Source: Chondrosia reniformis
Lineage: Eukaryota > Porifera > Demospongiae > Chondrillida > Chondrillidae
Direction: 5' to 3'
Length of the DNA: 64,000 nt
Assembly (NCBI GenBank): GCA_947172415.1
Contig: OX359193.1
Coordinates: 8,519,501-8,583,500, forward strand
The translations under genes and the position numbers were made by a program. Position 1 is the first letter of the stretch, and every line of letters begins with the position of its first letter. The notes under the pieces were generated by a model. That model saw only the letters and a program-made list of their open reading frames with translations, was not told where the DNA came from and did no database searches. Positions 49,412-60,285 of this stretch are shown here, one piece after another.

Positions 49412-50989
49412 TGTATGTATGTATGTATGTACTTACAGTATGTCTAGAGGTGTCAATGTACTTGTTATACACTACTGTAGGCCTACAGGTGTGTATGTTA
49501 GTACTCTGTGGTACATCTTAATAAGGGATATCTTTAAGTTTCTGACAGTCTTTCTGTTGGTGCTGCTTCTCTTCATGGGCTGTCTTGCATTGGCAATGAG
49601 GGAAGATCTTGATATAACATACAAACAGTAAGTATAACATGTGTGTAATACAGCGCATGTAATATATACTTTATGATGCATTAAAACACTGTATATATAC
49701 ATAGAATGCACAACAATGGAACTAGTAGTAATACAGGAAACAGTGAAACTGGAAGGTAACAATTTACATGTCTTTTAAACATTTGCACTTTTTTGCTATA
49801 TACTCAGAATATATCTCTTGGTGTATTGTATATATTGTACAGTGCTACATGGGGCCAAGTAGCCCTAGTGTGCATGATTGTACAGTGCTACATGGGGCCA
49901 AGTAGCCCTAGTGTGCATGTCACACAGTGCACCTAAATCAATAATAATAATATTCTCTTCCTCAGCCTTTTTTACTACATGTACTACTACGGTATAAGGA
50001 CCATGATAGAGAGTTCAAGCATACTGGACTACGGAAAATTTAGGTATACATGTACCAGAAGGTAGTAGTGTTTACCTATGCAAGTGTTTTGTTGTTGTTT
50101 GCAGGTGGCTGAGTGTTCTGACCTACCTCATCTTCCTCTTTGTTGTGGTCACTGTCTTGCTGAATGTGTTGATTGCACAAATGAATTTTACTTACACAAA
50201 TGTACAATCCAGTGCTCTGGTGTCACACCTCTATTATCAAGCTTGTTTCATCAATATTATTGAGAAAGAACTTCATTTTCCTTACATAATAACAGGCTCT
50301 AAAGTAAGAATCAATTAATGCATCAATTAATTGGTGGGAGGGGCCTAATTGCAATCCACTTTACAAGGAGCTCAACATAATAAAATGAAAAGAAAAAATA
50401 CTTGTGTTCATGATAGGGTAATCTTGTACTGAGCAGTTTATTCCATGAACTTTTATATGTTCTAACCATATAAGTGCCTAAGCTGTATAAGTTGGATAAC
50501 AGGCTATATGCAGTATGTATACAGTGTTAGTGATGGTGAATGCATTGTTAGGGTAGCTTTGGTGTATAGTGAATTATTTGTGACACTCTATAGAGAAGAA
50601 AGCCAATTCGTTACAAAGAGTTGATTTGGACCAAGGAAGAAACTAACCAGGCGACAAGAAGCTACAAGTTGCGGAATTATCTAAAGAAATTCTTTTCCTA
50701 GTAAGTCTTCGTGTGTGTGTATTAGCATACTAATCGGGCCTCTTTTAATCTTGTGCTGTTGTTAACTGTATCTGCAGCCTTGTGAGTGCCAATGAAACTC
50801 GGACTGAGTGAGTATGGATATGTTACAATCATGTGACACTGCATACTAAACCAGGGACCAATATAAATAATCTGTATGTATAATATCTACATATATTTGT
50901 ACACTTGCAGAGATGTAACCTTAAGTGATGTGATGGAGGAGTTGAAACTGGTTCAGGAGACCTTGAAAAACCAACAGAGGAGGAATTGA
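46409..50989 (+). CDS. TRP-like cation channel with N-terminal ankyrin repeats
   Basis: Predicted six-transmembrane cation channel of about 909 residues in 17 exons: 46409-46430, 46489-46739, 46800-47060, 47149-47472, 47613-48061, 48199-48310, 48397-48564, 48653-48732, 48858-49046, 49152-49342, 49489-49627, 49705-49755, 49966-50043, 50105-50303, 50594-50700, 50778-50807, 50911-50989. Ankyrin repeats lie in exons 4-5 (SVAHYAVTEKRFDVLYLLSR, GNTVLHYAV, GDTPLHCAVK, DSPLDLAAERGQVEVFECLL). The membrane region runs from LYFFWYALRMVMLTLAL (S1) to LTYLIFLFVVVTVLLNVLI (S6, then AQMNFTY). The pore loop lies around exon 13 (YGIRTMIESSS). The order ankyrin-S1-S6-short tail fits TRPV/TRPA-like channels; I cannot place the subfamily. 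The exon 3 donor (47060) and the exon 6 acceptor are the less certain joins. Confidence 0.88.
49383..49430 (+). repeat. ATGT tetranucleotide microsatellite
   Basis: About twelve TATG units lie in the intron before exon 11 of the TRP gene. Confidence 0.9.
49836..49920 (+). repeat. Direct duplication of ~41 bp in a TRP-gene intron
   Basis: TACAGTGCTACATGGGGCCA followed by AGTAGCCCTAGTGTGCATG occurs twice in tandem. Confidence 0.85.
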
Positions 50990-50991
50990 AG

Positions 50992-50997
50992 AATAAA
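50992..50997 (+). terminator. Polyadenylation signal of the TRP gene
   Basis: AATAAA starts 3 nt after the stop codon. It is the only canonical signal close to this gene end. Confidence 0.5.
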
Positions 50998-51256
50998 ATA
51001 TGAACACTAAATCTTGGCATACTTAGCAAAATAGTACTCATGCAAACAATAGTTTTGTAGAATCTTCATCTTAGAAAACTGTACAACAAAGAATTGTTAC
51101 ACATTGGCCTATATACCTTGTACTGGAATACAAGATCACACATTATAACTCTATCAAGTATAAATAAAACACAATGCTTGGCTTTGTACATGTCATATTG
51201 CATGCTGTACACAAAAGGTGTTTCCCCTACTCCATCCCTACCCCCTGTAGGATGGG

Positions 51257-53260
51257 TTATTGTTCTGAAAAATGTTGTACGATAGAAATGATTGGTGATG
51301 CCTTCTTCAGAAGATCTGGTCTCAGGGAAAGTGACTCAGTCGTTAGCTGTGTAGTGATACTGTCCAGCCATGATTGTAGCTCAACATTTAGTTTTCCTTT
51401 AGTATCTCTTCCACTGCTACAAGTTGACTTAAGAGCTTTAAACTTTGATTCAATTTCCTTCTTGTAATGCTGAAGGGGACTGCCAAGATGATTTACACAA
51501 GTCTATAGAAGCAAGAGGACAGGTGGGACAAGGAGGGGGACATGGAAGGGAGGGGGACACGGAAGGGTGGGGCAAGGGGAGGGGCTAGGGAGCTGTCTGG
51601 TGACTTACATATAACAGTGCTGTCTGGTGAGCTGCATACTTGTGTACTGAAGGATTACATGAATCAGTGTTGAGCTGTTGCGACATAGTTAGTAGATTGT
51701 TCAAGTTGGCCACTTGAGAGAGGTATGCTACAGATCAGTGAGAGATATCTCAACATTGTTGACAGATGTCAATGCCACATCACTCTACCATCAACAATTG
51801 ATGAGTTGCTTTGAGTGAGAGGTTCCCCTGGGCTAGCCAGATAACCAATGACCCTTCTGAAGAGTTGATCCAGTCCAGTTGAGCGCAAGTACTCCTGACA
51901 CAGATAGCAAGCTCCAGTAAAGAAGATTGTGGTTATCTCCCAAACTCACCTCAACTGTTTCCTTTACACTGTGCTGCTGGAGACATTGCTTCATCTGTTC
52001 AATGACCGAGGCAGCTGTACCACAAGTATACACATCTGGAATTATTGTGTCATGTGACTTGCATGTGCTGTATTCATGTGACTTGTACCTTTTGAACTGA
52101 AGGCTGATTGAAAAGTGACTCTTCGACTGGGACTCTCTTCAGTGCCAGTGTCCGACTGCAGCATTAAGTAACAGCTTAACAGACTTGTATTTATGAAGAA
52201 AATAGTTAATCTCTTTCTCTTTCGAAGACACTGAAAATCACACCCACTAGAACCATCCCCTCTCAAACTCACGCCCACTAGAAGCATTCCCGCTCAAACT
52301 CACGCCCACTAGAACCATCCCCTCTCAAACTCACGCCCACTAGAACCATCCCCTCTCAAACTCACGCCCACTAGAACCATCCCCTCTCAAACTCACGCCC
52401 ACTAGAACCATCCCCTCTCAAACTCACGCCCACTAGAACCATCCCCTCTCAAACTCACGCCCACTAGAACCATCCCCTCTCAAACTCACACCCACTAGAA
52501 CCATCTCCTCTCAAACTCACGCCCACTAGAACCATTCCCTCTCAAACTCACACCCACTAGAACCTTCCCTCTCAAACTCACGCTCACTAGAACCATCCCC
52601 TCTCAAACTCACACCCACTAGAACCATCCCCTCTCAAACTCACGCCCACTAGAACCATTCCCTCTCAAACTCACACCCACTAGAACCTTCCCTCTCAAAC
52701 TCACGCCCACTAGAACCTTCCCTCTCAAACTCACACCCACTAGAAACTTCCCCTCTCAAACTCACACCCACTAGAAGCATTCCCTCTCAAACTCACGCCC
52801 ACTAGAACCATCCCCTCTCAAACTCACGCCCACTAGAACCTTCCCTCTCAAACTCACACCCACTAGAAACTTCCCCTCTCAAACTCACACCCACTAGAAG
52901 CATTCCCTCTCAAACTCACGCCCACTAGAACCATCCCCTCTCAAACTCACGCCCACTAGAACCATCCCCTCTCAAACTCACGCCCACTCACAGTTATCAC
53001 ATATGAAAGCAACAGTGAATCCAACTGCAGACAGTGTGACATCATCTCCATGGCAACATCTTGGGGGCCCGGGAGCCTGCTCCATATAGGCTCATCCAGT
53101 CTTATTGGGACTGGAAAACGAAGCGAATACGCAATCGGTTAGCTACATGAAATGTTCTTTTGTACGACAATGAAGATAACTAGTATTAAATACCTTGATA
53201 GCTGCAGTCATAAGGATGGGGCGTCTTTAAAGGCTTAGGCGCCAGCGAAACGGCTTCCAT
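51257..53260 (-). CDS. Unrecognised helical protein, about 269 aa
   Basis: Seven in-phase exons: 53260-53194, 53110-52992, 52155-52089, 52035-51950, 51894-51789, 51727-51609, 51502-51257. The protein begins MEAVSLAPKPLKTPHPYDC. Later segments look helical and soluble (TAASVIEQMKQCLQQH, LSQVANLNNLLTMSQQLN, HYKKEIESKFKALK, LQSWLDSITTQL). There is no signal peptide, membrane segment or catalytic motif. The acceptor at 52156 was chosen because it keeps phase and yields the polar SDTGTEESPSRR; a longer exon up to about 52231 is also open. Intron 2 is nearly filled by a 31-bp minisatellite. I do not recognise the family. Confidence 0.7.
52226..52990. repeat. 31-bp minisatellite, about 24 copies
   Basis: Units of ACTCACGCCCACTAGAACCA plus TCCCCTCTCAA, with a few C/T and length variants, fill intron 2 of the minus-strand gene right up to its donor (52991). 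On the sense strand every unit contains GTGAGT-like sequence. Confidence 0.95.
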
Positions 53261-53314
53261 TTAATCCAAGATAGGAATAGAAACCACAAGTGTTTCATTG
53301 TAAACAACATGTCA

Positions 53315-53326
53315 TTTATTTATTTA
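53315..53326 (-). terminator. Polyadenylation signal of ARL-B
   Basis: Overlapping AATAAA sites on the minus strand about 20-30 nt after the ARL-B stop codon at 53347. Confidence 0.6.
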
Positions 53327-53346
53327 AAAAATTAATCAAATTACAT

Positions 53347-54312
<966 letters not shown>

Positions 54313-54513
54313 TTTCTCTGCTGAACAAAATAAAACGACGACTAAAAATCCACACTACACTACGCCTATATAAACAGAATTTGCCACGTCAGCATCGCTA
54401 CGTCAGTTCCACCTCGTTCGCTATTCCCAGCGGCGTGGTCGCCAGCCTGGCATTTTGGTTCATCTCTATGAGGTAATGGGACCATAGTCACTTGTCTGAC
54501 ATTGTAAGAAATA
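54313..54513. promoter_or_regulatory. Bidirectional promoter between ARL-B and ARL-A
   Basis: Only 201 bp separate the two opposing start codons, so 5' UTRs and promoters of both genes must fit here. Confidence 0.65.
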
Positions 54514-55543
54514 ATGGGATTGTCCAGATCTAAATATAGATACAGCTTTACTCTACTCACAGGTAAGTCTACAGTATGTAGGTACTGAGTTACGCACTAT
54601 TCACTTATCTACATGTACTAACTAGATCGTATTGCAAGCATGTTTAGCGGGAATAATTTAATCATTCGGTAATTTACTAGATGTTTAATTGATTAATTTA
54701 ATAGATGTTTTGTTCAAATTAAGATAATTTCCATATCTAAAGTAATTAACTGTATTCACTTTGGATGACGCAGGATTGCCCAACTCGGGGAAGACAGCTC
54801 TAGTGCAGTGGCTGAATGAAAAGGAGCCTGACATCCATCCAACCGTGGATTCTGCAAGTTTCAATTAAACTGTTCATTTGCACCTCTCCCAAATTAATAT
54901 TTGCAAATTCTCTATAGATTTGCAATCTGCACAAGTCATAATAGGCTCTCAGACATTGAACATTTATGATGGCGGAGGCTTTAAGAAGGTAATCAAGTTT
55001 GTTTACATGTATTCCTGAGCAACCATGTATATGGTATGCATTCACATTACATTTTACAGATGATTGTTCATTTAATGCAAACTGCAAAGGCTCTCATCTT
55101 TTGTGTGGACAGTCAAGATAGTGAGAGGATGGCAGAGGCCCACAGGTATCTCCGAGAATTAGTCCTAAGGGAAGATGGCCTCCCGAACCTTCCACTTCTC
55201 GTGTTTGCCAACAAACAAGATCTCCCAGGAGCACTTTCAGCTGGTGAGGTCAAAGGTCAACTGGGACTTGATGAACTACAAGGGGGACCACACAGTAAGT
55301 CTGATCATGTGATCAGTAGCCAATGGGATCAGAGTGTACACAATTCCTCTGTCTGTAGATGTGTTTGGGTGCTCCATGACTAGTGGAGATGGTATTGAGG
55401 AGGGACTGACTTGGTTGAGCTCTGTACTGAAAGGAAAGGAAGTCAAGAAGATGCTCTCTGAGCCAATTGAAGAGACAGTCCAGGATGGTCAGAGCCTTGC
55501 CAAGAAGTTATGGCATAACTGGTTGTCTTGGAAAAGTGTGTAA
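54514..55543 (+). CDS. Divergent ARF-like small GTPase (ARL-A)
   Basis: Five in-phase exons, 54514-54562, 54774-54857, 54918-54988, 55060-55294 and 55359-55543, give 207 residues. Start MGLSRSK (possible myristoylation). The P-loop is GLPNSGKTA and the switch I threonine lies in HPTVD. Switch II is IYDGGGFKK in place of the usual WDVGGQ, so both the Trp and the catalytic Gln are missing. FANKQDL and CSMTSGDG are intact. Exons 1-4 are strongly diverged from ARL-B, while the first ~148 nt of exon 5 differ from it at one position. The tails differ (here KKLWHNWLSWKSV). Regulation is probably shared with ARL-B through the common promoter. Confidence 0.88.
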
Positions 55544-55601
55544 TTTAATAACTCAAACTAACTACATTGCATAGATACTGCAAGTTATCCAAAAGTTGTT
55601 T

Positions 55602-55607
55602 ATTAAA
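55602..55607 (+). terminator. Possible polyadenylation signal of ARL-A
   Basis: ATTAAA about 58 nt downstream of the ARL-A stop codon. Confidence 0.4.
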
Positions 55608-55655
55608 TATTCCTAATACATAACATTACAAAGAAGAGAGAATACGTACAAGTTA

Positions 55656-55661
55656 TTTATT
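55656..55661 (-). terminator. Polyadenylation signal of ARL-C
   Basis: AATAAA on the minus strand about 100 nt downstream of the ARL-C stop codon at 55762. Confidence 0.5.
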
Positions 55662-55761
55662 GCCAAAACTTTAATTGGCCAGACCAGCCAGCCAGCCATT
55701 TTTGGATCATCCTGTGTAGTGAAAAGCTGTATGCACAAAACTGGTCAATGCATGGACTAAA

Positions 55762-58700
55762 TTAGCTAGATTTGGACTTGTTCTCCATTTGGAAGTATAT
55801 CCAGTCGAGAGCTGATGATATGCCATCGCCACTTTGAGCACAACATCCAATAATATCTGCACGAGAGATGAGCATATTTCTACATTATTAACTGCCACAA
55901 GTGTGACTGGTACACAACTTACACCACGGCCTGTCAACTATAGTTGATAAATCTAACTCCTTTTGCAGCTGATCTGGAGAAAGTGCCCCATTGAGATCCT
56001 GCTTATTTGCCAGGACTAGGAGCATAGCATCCTTACGTAGTTTCTTGTCATTCAAGATTGCCCACAGCTCCTGTTTCGCTTGTGCAATGCGCTCCTGGTC
56101 AAAACTGTCAACCACAAACCACAATGCATCTACTGAGCTGTAGTGCTGAGACCAAAGTGATCGCTGAAGAGAGGCATTCAATGGAGTAAGGGTCATAGAA
56201 AGACAACATGCTTACTTGCAAGACAACTTACAACTTTCTGTTGTCCAGCCAAATCCCAGAATGTCATTAGCATGCCTTTGTGTTCCACAGTTTCAACATT
56301 AAAACCTGTAACACAACAACACAAACATTGAATCATCTTAGAGAAGGAATAAGAACAAACAATAACAATACAGCAAGACTTTGTTGGAATTGTGACAAAT
56401 GTTTTAAGGACCTTAAGCACTCAACTATATGAAATGGCATGTTAATGAAAGGTGGGAGGAGGTCACGGCCAATAGCCTTTCATAACTCACAATATCATGG
56501 GCTTCTTTATCCTCCTAACACTGGTGTGACACACCTCCCTACTATAAGACACATCCTAACACTGGTGTGACACACCTCCCTACTATAAGACACATCTTAA
56601 CACTGGTGTGACACACCTCCCTACTATAAGACACATCCTAACACTGGTGTGACACACCTCCCTACTATAAGACACATCCTAACACTGGTGTGACACACCT
56701 CCCTACTATAAGACACATCTTAACACTGGTGTGACACACCTCCCTACTATAAGACACATCCTAACACTGGTGTGACACACCTCCCTACTATAAGACACAT
56801 CCTAACACTGGTGTGACACACCTCCCTACTATAAGACACATCCTAACACTGGTGTGACACACCTCCCTACTATAAGACACATCCTAACACTGGTGTGACA
56901 CACCTCCCTACTATAAGACACATCCTAACACTGGTGTGACACACCTCCCTACTATAAGACACATCTTAACACTGGTGTGACACACCTCCCTACTATAAGA
57001 CACATCCTAACACTGGTGTGACACACCTCCCTACTATAAGACACATCCTAACACTGGTGTGACACACCTCCCTACTATAAGACACATCCTAACACTGGTG
57101 TGACACACCTCCCTACTATAAGACACATCCTAACACTGGTGTGACACACCTCCCTACTATAAGACACATCCTAACACTGGTGTGACACACCTCCCTACTA
57201 TAAGACACATCCTAACACTGGTGTGACACACCTCCCTACTATAAGACACATCCTAACACTGGTGTGACACACCTCCCTACTATAAGACACATCCTAACAC
57301 TGGTGTGACACACCTCCCTACTATAAGACACATCCTAACACTGGTGTGACACACCTCCCTACTATAAGACACATCCTAACACTGGTGTGACACACCTCCC
57401 TACTATAAGACACATCCTAACACTGGTGTGACACACCTCCCTACTATAAGACACATCCTAACACTGGTGTGACACACCTCCCTACTATAAGACACATCCT
57501 AACACTGGTGTGACACACCTCCCTACTATAAGACACATCCTAACACTGGTGTGACACACCTCCCTACTATAAGACACATCCTAACACTGGTGTGACACAC
57601 CTCCCTACTATAAGACACATCCTAACACTGGTGTGACACACCTCCCTACTATAAGACACATCCTAACACTGGTGTGACACACCTCCCTACTATAAGACAC
57701 ATCCTAACACTGGTGTGACACACCTCCCTACTATAAGACACATCCTAACACTGGTGTGACACACCTCCCTACTATAAGACACATCCTAACACTGGTGTGA
57801 CACACCTCCCTACTATAAGACACATCCTAACACTGGTGTGACACACCTCCCTACTATAAGACACATCCTAACACTGGTGTGACACACCTCCCTACTATAA
57901 GACACATCTTAACACTGGTGTGACACACCTCCCTACTATAAGACACATCTTAACACTGGTGTGACACACCTCCCTACTATAAGACACATCTTAACACTGG
58001 TGTGACACACCTCCCTACTATAAGACACATCTTAACACTGGTAACGTAGGCTTCTCTATTATGAGACACACCTCCCTATTAATGAGGTACTTATCCCTAT
58101 TATGAGACACACCTCCCTATTGAGACACATCTCCCTATTGAGACACATCTCCCTATTAGTGGCAGAATACTAAAGCAGGGGACCAAAAGATGGATTGCAT
58201 TCTTAAGTAAGTGAACTTTCAATTCCACTTTTACTAGCAAGTCAACACACAACACACAGATTGAATCTAAATAGAAATATGCTATCCACATTACCTTCAA
58301 TCAAGAACACACTTTCAAGTACACACATACACTAATTGAGGCAATAAATACAGTTTTCTAACTTAGCCATGATACACACTTCTGCACAACAATATTCATG
58401 CTTAGTAGCATATAGAAATTGTATAAAAGTATTGAAATACAGACTATAGATGAATGAGGAGCCAGTCAACACTCAACTGGACTGGCGTATCACCAAACAG
58501 GAAGGCCTTAGAACTAAAGGTGAGCACACTACCAAACAGGAAGGCCTTAGAACTAAAGGTGAGCACACTACCAAACAGGAAGGCCTTAGAACTAAAGGTG
58601 AGCACACTACCAAACAGGAAGGCCTTAGAACTAAAGGTGAGCACACTACCAAACAGGAAGGCCTTAGAACTAAAGGTGTGCACACTACCAAACAGGAAGG

Positions 58701-59457
58701 CCTTAGAACTAAAGGTGTGCACACTACTTCAGATTTGAGCATGCCGACACTATTACTGCACAATAATTACAGCTATTAAAGGCGTGCTGATCAGGCATGT
58801 GCGGAAAGGAAGGGATCTACTGAACTGAAAAATAACCACGCCCAAAAAAGCTCTGCAAGTGCCAGCTCAGTACTCCCACGCTCACTTTCCTTGCAGGATG
58901 TGCACATGGAGGAACAGCCGGCATTCGCACGACTGCCTTTACACAGCTCCATGTAACCTAACCTAGTTACTGCCGGACAACAGCACCGCTGTGTCTTCCT
59001 ATTCAAAGGGCACCTATAGCAACCTCACTACACAACGAGGAAACGTGCATTGTACGGAGAAGAATGAAACAAGACGTTCTCTTTGGCGTACAGAGAGACG
59101 CATCCGCCTACTGCAAAGGGTCTATAATACAGGCTGTTCTAGTAGTTCGGGCAGTCTTACCGACTGTTGGCGTTGTCGTCATCTTCTCCCTGTACTTGAG
59201 CCAGTAAAGTGTCTGCGTCTTGCCCGCCTGATCCAAACCTAAGGAATATAGACACGTAGGCATCACGAGCGACCCTACGCGCGCCGCACAGTCCCTCAAC
59301 CTAAGCGGTTCAGGTTAGACAATAAGGCAATCTCTTCAGGCCAAATCTTGGCCTCCCTGGGAGGTCATACGGACAGCCAGTAACTCACTGGCACTGATTC
59401 ACACTCACCCACAATGAGGATCTCACTGCTTCTGCTCCGACTAAAAAGACAACCCAT
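55762..59457 (-). CDS. ARF-like small GTPase (ARL-C)
   Basis: Five exons, 59457-59409, 59238-59161, 56305-56232, 56163-55923 and 55856-55762, give 178 residues, the normal ARF/ARL length. Start MGCLFSRSRSS, with Gly2 and Cys3 suited to myristoylation and palmitoylation. The P-loop is GLDQAGKTQT, switch I TTPTVGFNVETVEHKG, switch II FWDLAGQQK with the catalytic Gln kept, the base motif LANKQDL and the last loop CCAQSGDGISSALDWI. Intron 2 is 2.85 kb, far longer than its neighbours, and is mostly three minisatellites. It is the third ARL gene of the cluster; the exact subfamily is uncertain. Confidence 0.92.
56513..58040. repeat. 41-bp minisatellite, about 37 copies
   Basis: Highly uniform units of CCTAACACTGGTGTGACACA plus CCTCCCTACTATAAGACACAT. 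The main variant is CATCTT for CATCCT. It lies in ARL-C intron 2 and is followed by a degenerate tail (58040-58155) with TATTGAGACACATCTCCC repeats. Confidence 0.97.
58490..58727. repeat. 39-bp minisatellite, six copies
   Basis: Units ACCAAACAGGAAGGCCTTAG plus AACTAAAGGTGAGCACACT in ARL-C intron 2. The length is a multiple of three, so several frames stay open by chance. Confidence 0.95.
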
Positions 59458-60285
59458 CGCTGTACCTCGCCGCCGCCTAGCTATCGCTCAAATGACACCT
59501 TTTACGTACGTATGATCTATGAATGTCGTTACGTTTTATGACATACTCCCGGTGTCACAGTAAATTCTATCCCCCCTAAATTTTATCCCCCCGGATAAAT
59601 TTTCCTAGGATAAAATATCCCCCTGGGATACTTTATCCTAGGAAAATTTATCCTACCCTGGGAAATAATATCCTACTCTAGGATAGTATATCCTAGGATA
59701 TTTTATCTGGGGGATGAAATATACTAAGATAATTTATCCTAATCAATGAATGTTTATTATTAATAATAATAAGCTTGTGATCACTCGCTGCATCACCACC
59801 TCTCCCGTGTCATTCTTCACGGTTTGTTGAAATAGAACACCGTTTCGTTCATCAAATTTCTCGGCCTGCTGTCTCGATGCTCTTATCGTTAGCCGTGAGG
59901 ATGGCTGAAAATCCTAAAATCGTATCCCTTTTTTAGGCCAAGGTTGCTTCTTATGTATCTAAAGGATTTCATGATGATACGCTTAAATCGTAGAGTATAG
60001 GATAAATTATCCTAGGGTAGGATAAAATTTCCTAGTTTCGTTTATCCGCCGGGATAGTTTATACTATCCGGGCGGATAAAATACACGGGGGATAAAATAT
60101 CCTGTGACACCGGGATTGTCGGGGCCCGGGCCTAAAAGTATTTTCGCAACACAACTGTACACGTGCATTATGATTCATGTTCATATACATACACACACAT
60201 AGACATGATTATAAAATGGATCGCAGTGTGTGTGCATACACTTTAGAAATAGCCAATAACGAATAAACAAACAAAAATGGTCACT
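59458..60285. other. Spacer between ARL-C and MFSD1
   Basis: Apart from the TIR element it holds the ARL-C promoter region and the MFSD1 3' flank. No gene is seen. Confidence 0.6.
59548..60114. mobile_element. Non-autonomous TIR element, ~567 bp
   Basis: The ends CCCGGTGTCACAG (59548) and CTGTGACACCGGG (60102-60114) are perfect inverted repeats, extended by TATCCCCC-type sequence on both sides. Subterminal DNA on both sides is packed with TATCCTAGGATA-like palindromes; the core (59760-59990) is unique. There is no convincing ORF or target duplication. The superfamily is undetermined. It lies between ARL-C and MFSD1. Confidence 0.75.

Noticed and set aside
58444..58779. Four overlapping repeat ORFs on both strands
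   Set aside because: The 39-bp minisatellite keeps several frames open; no coding bias.
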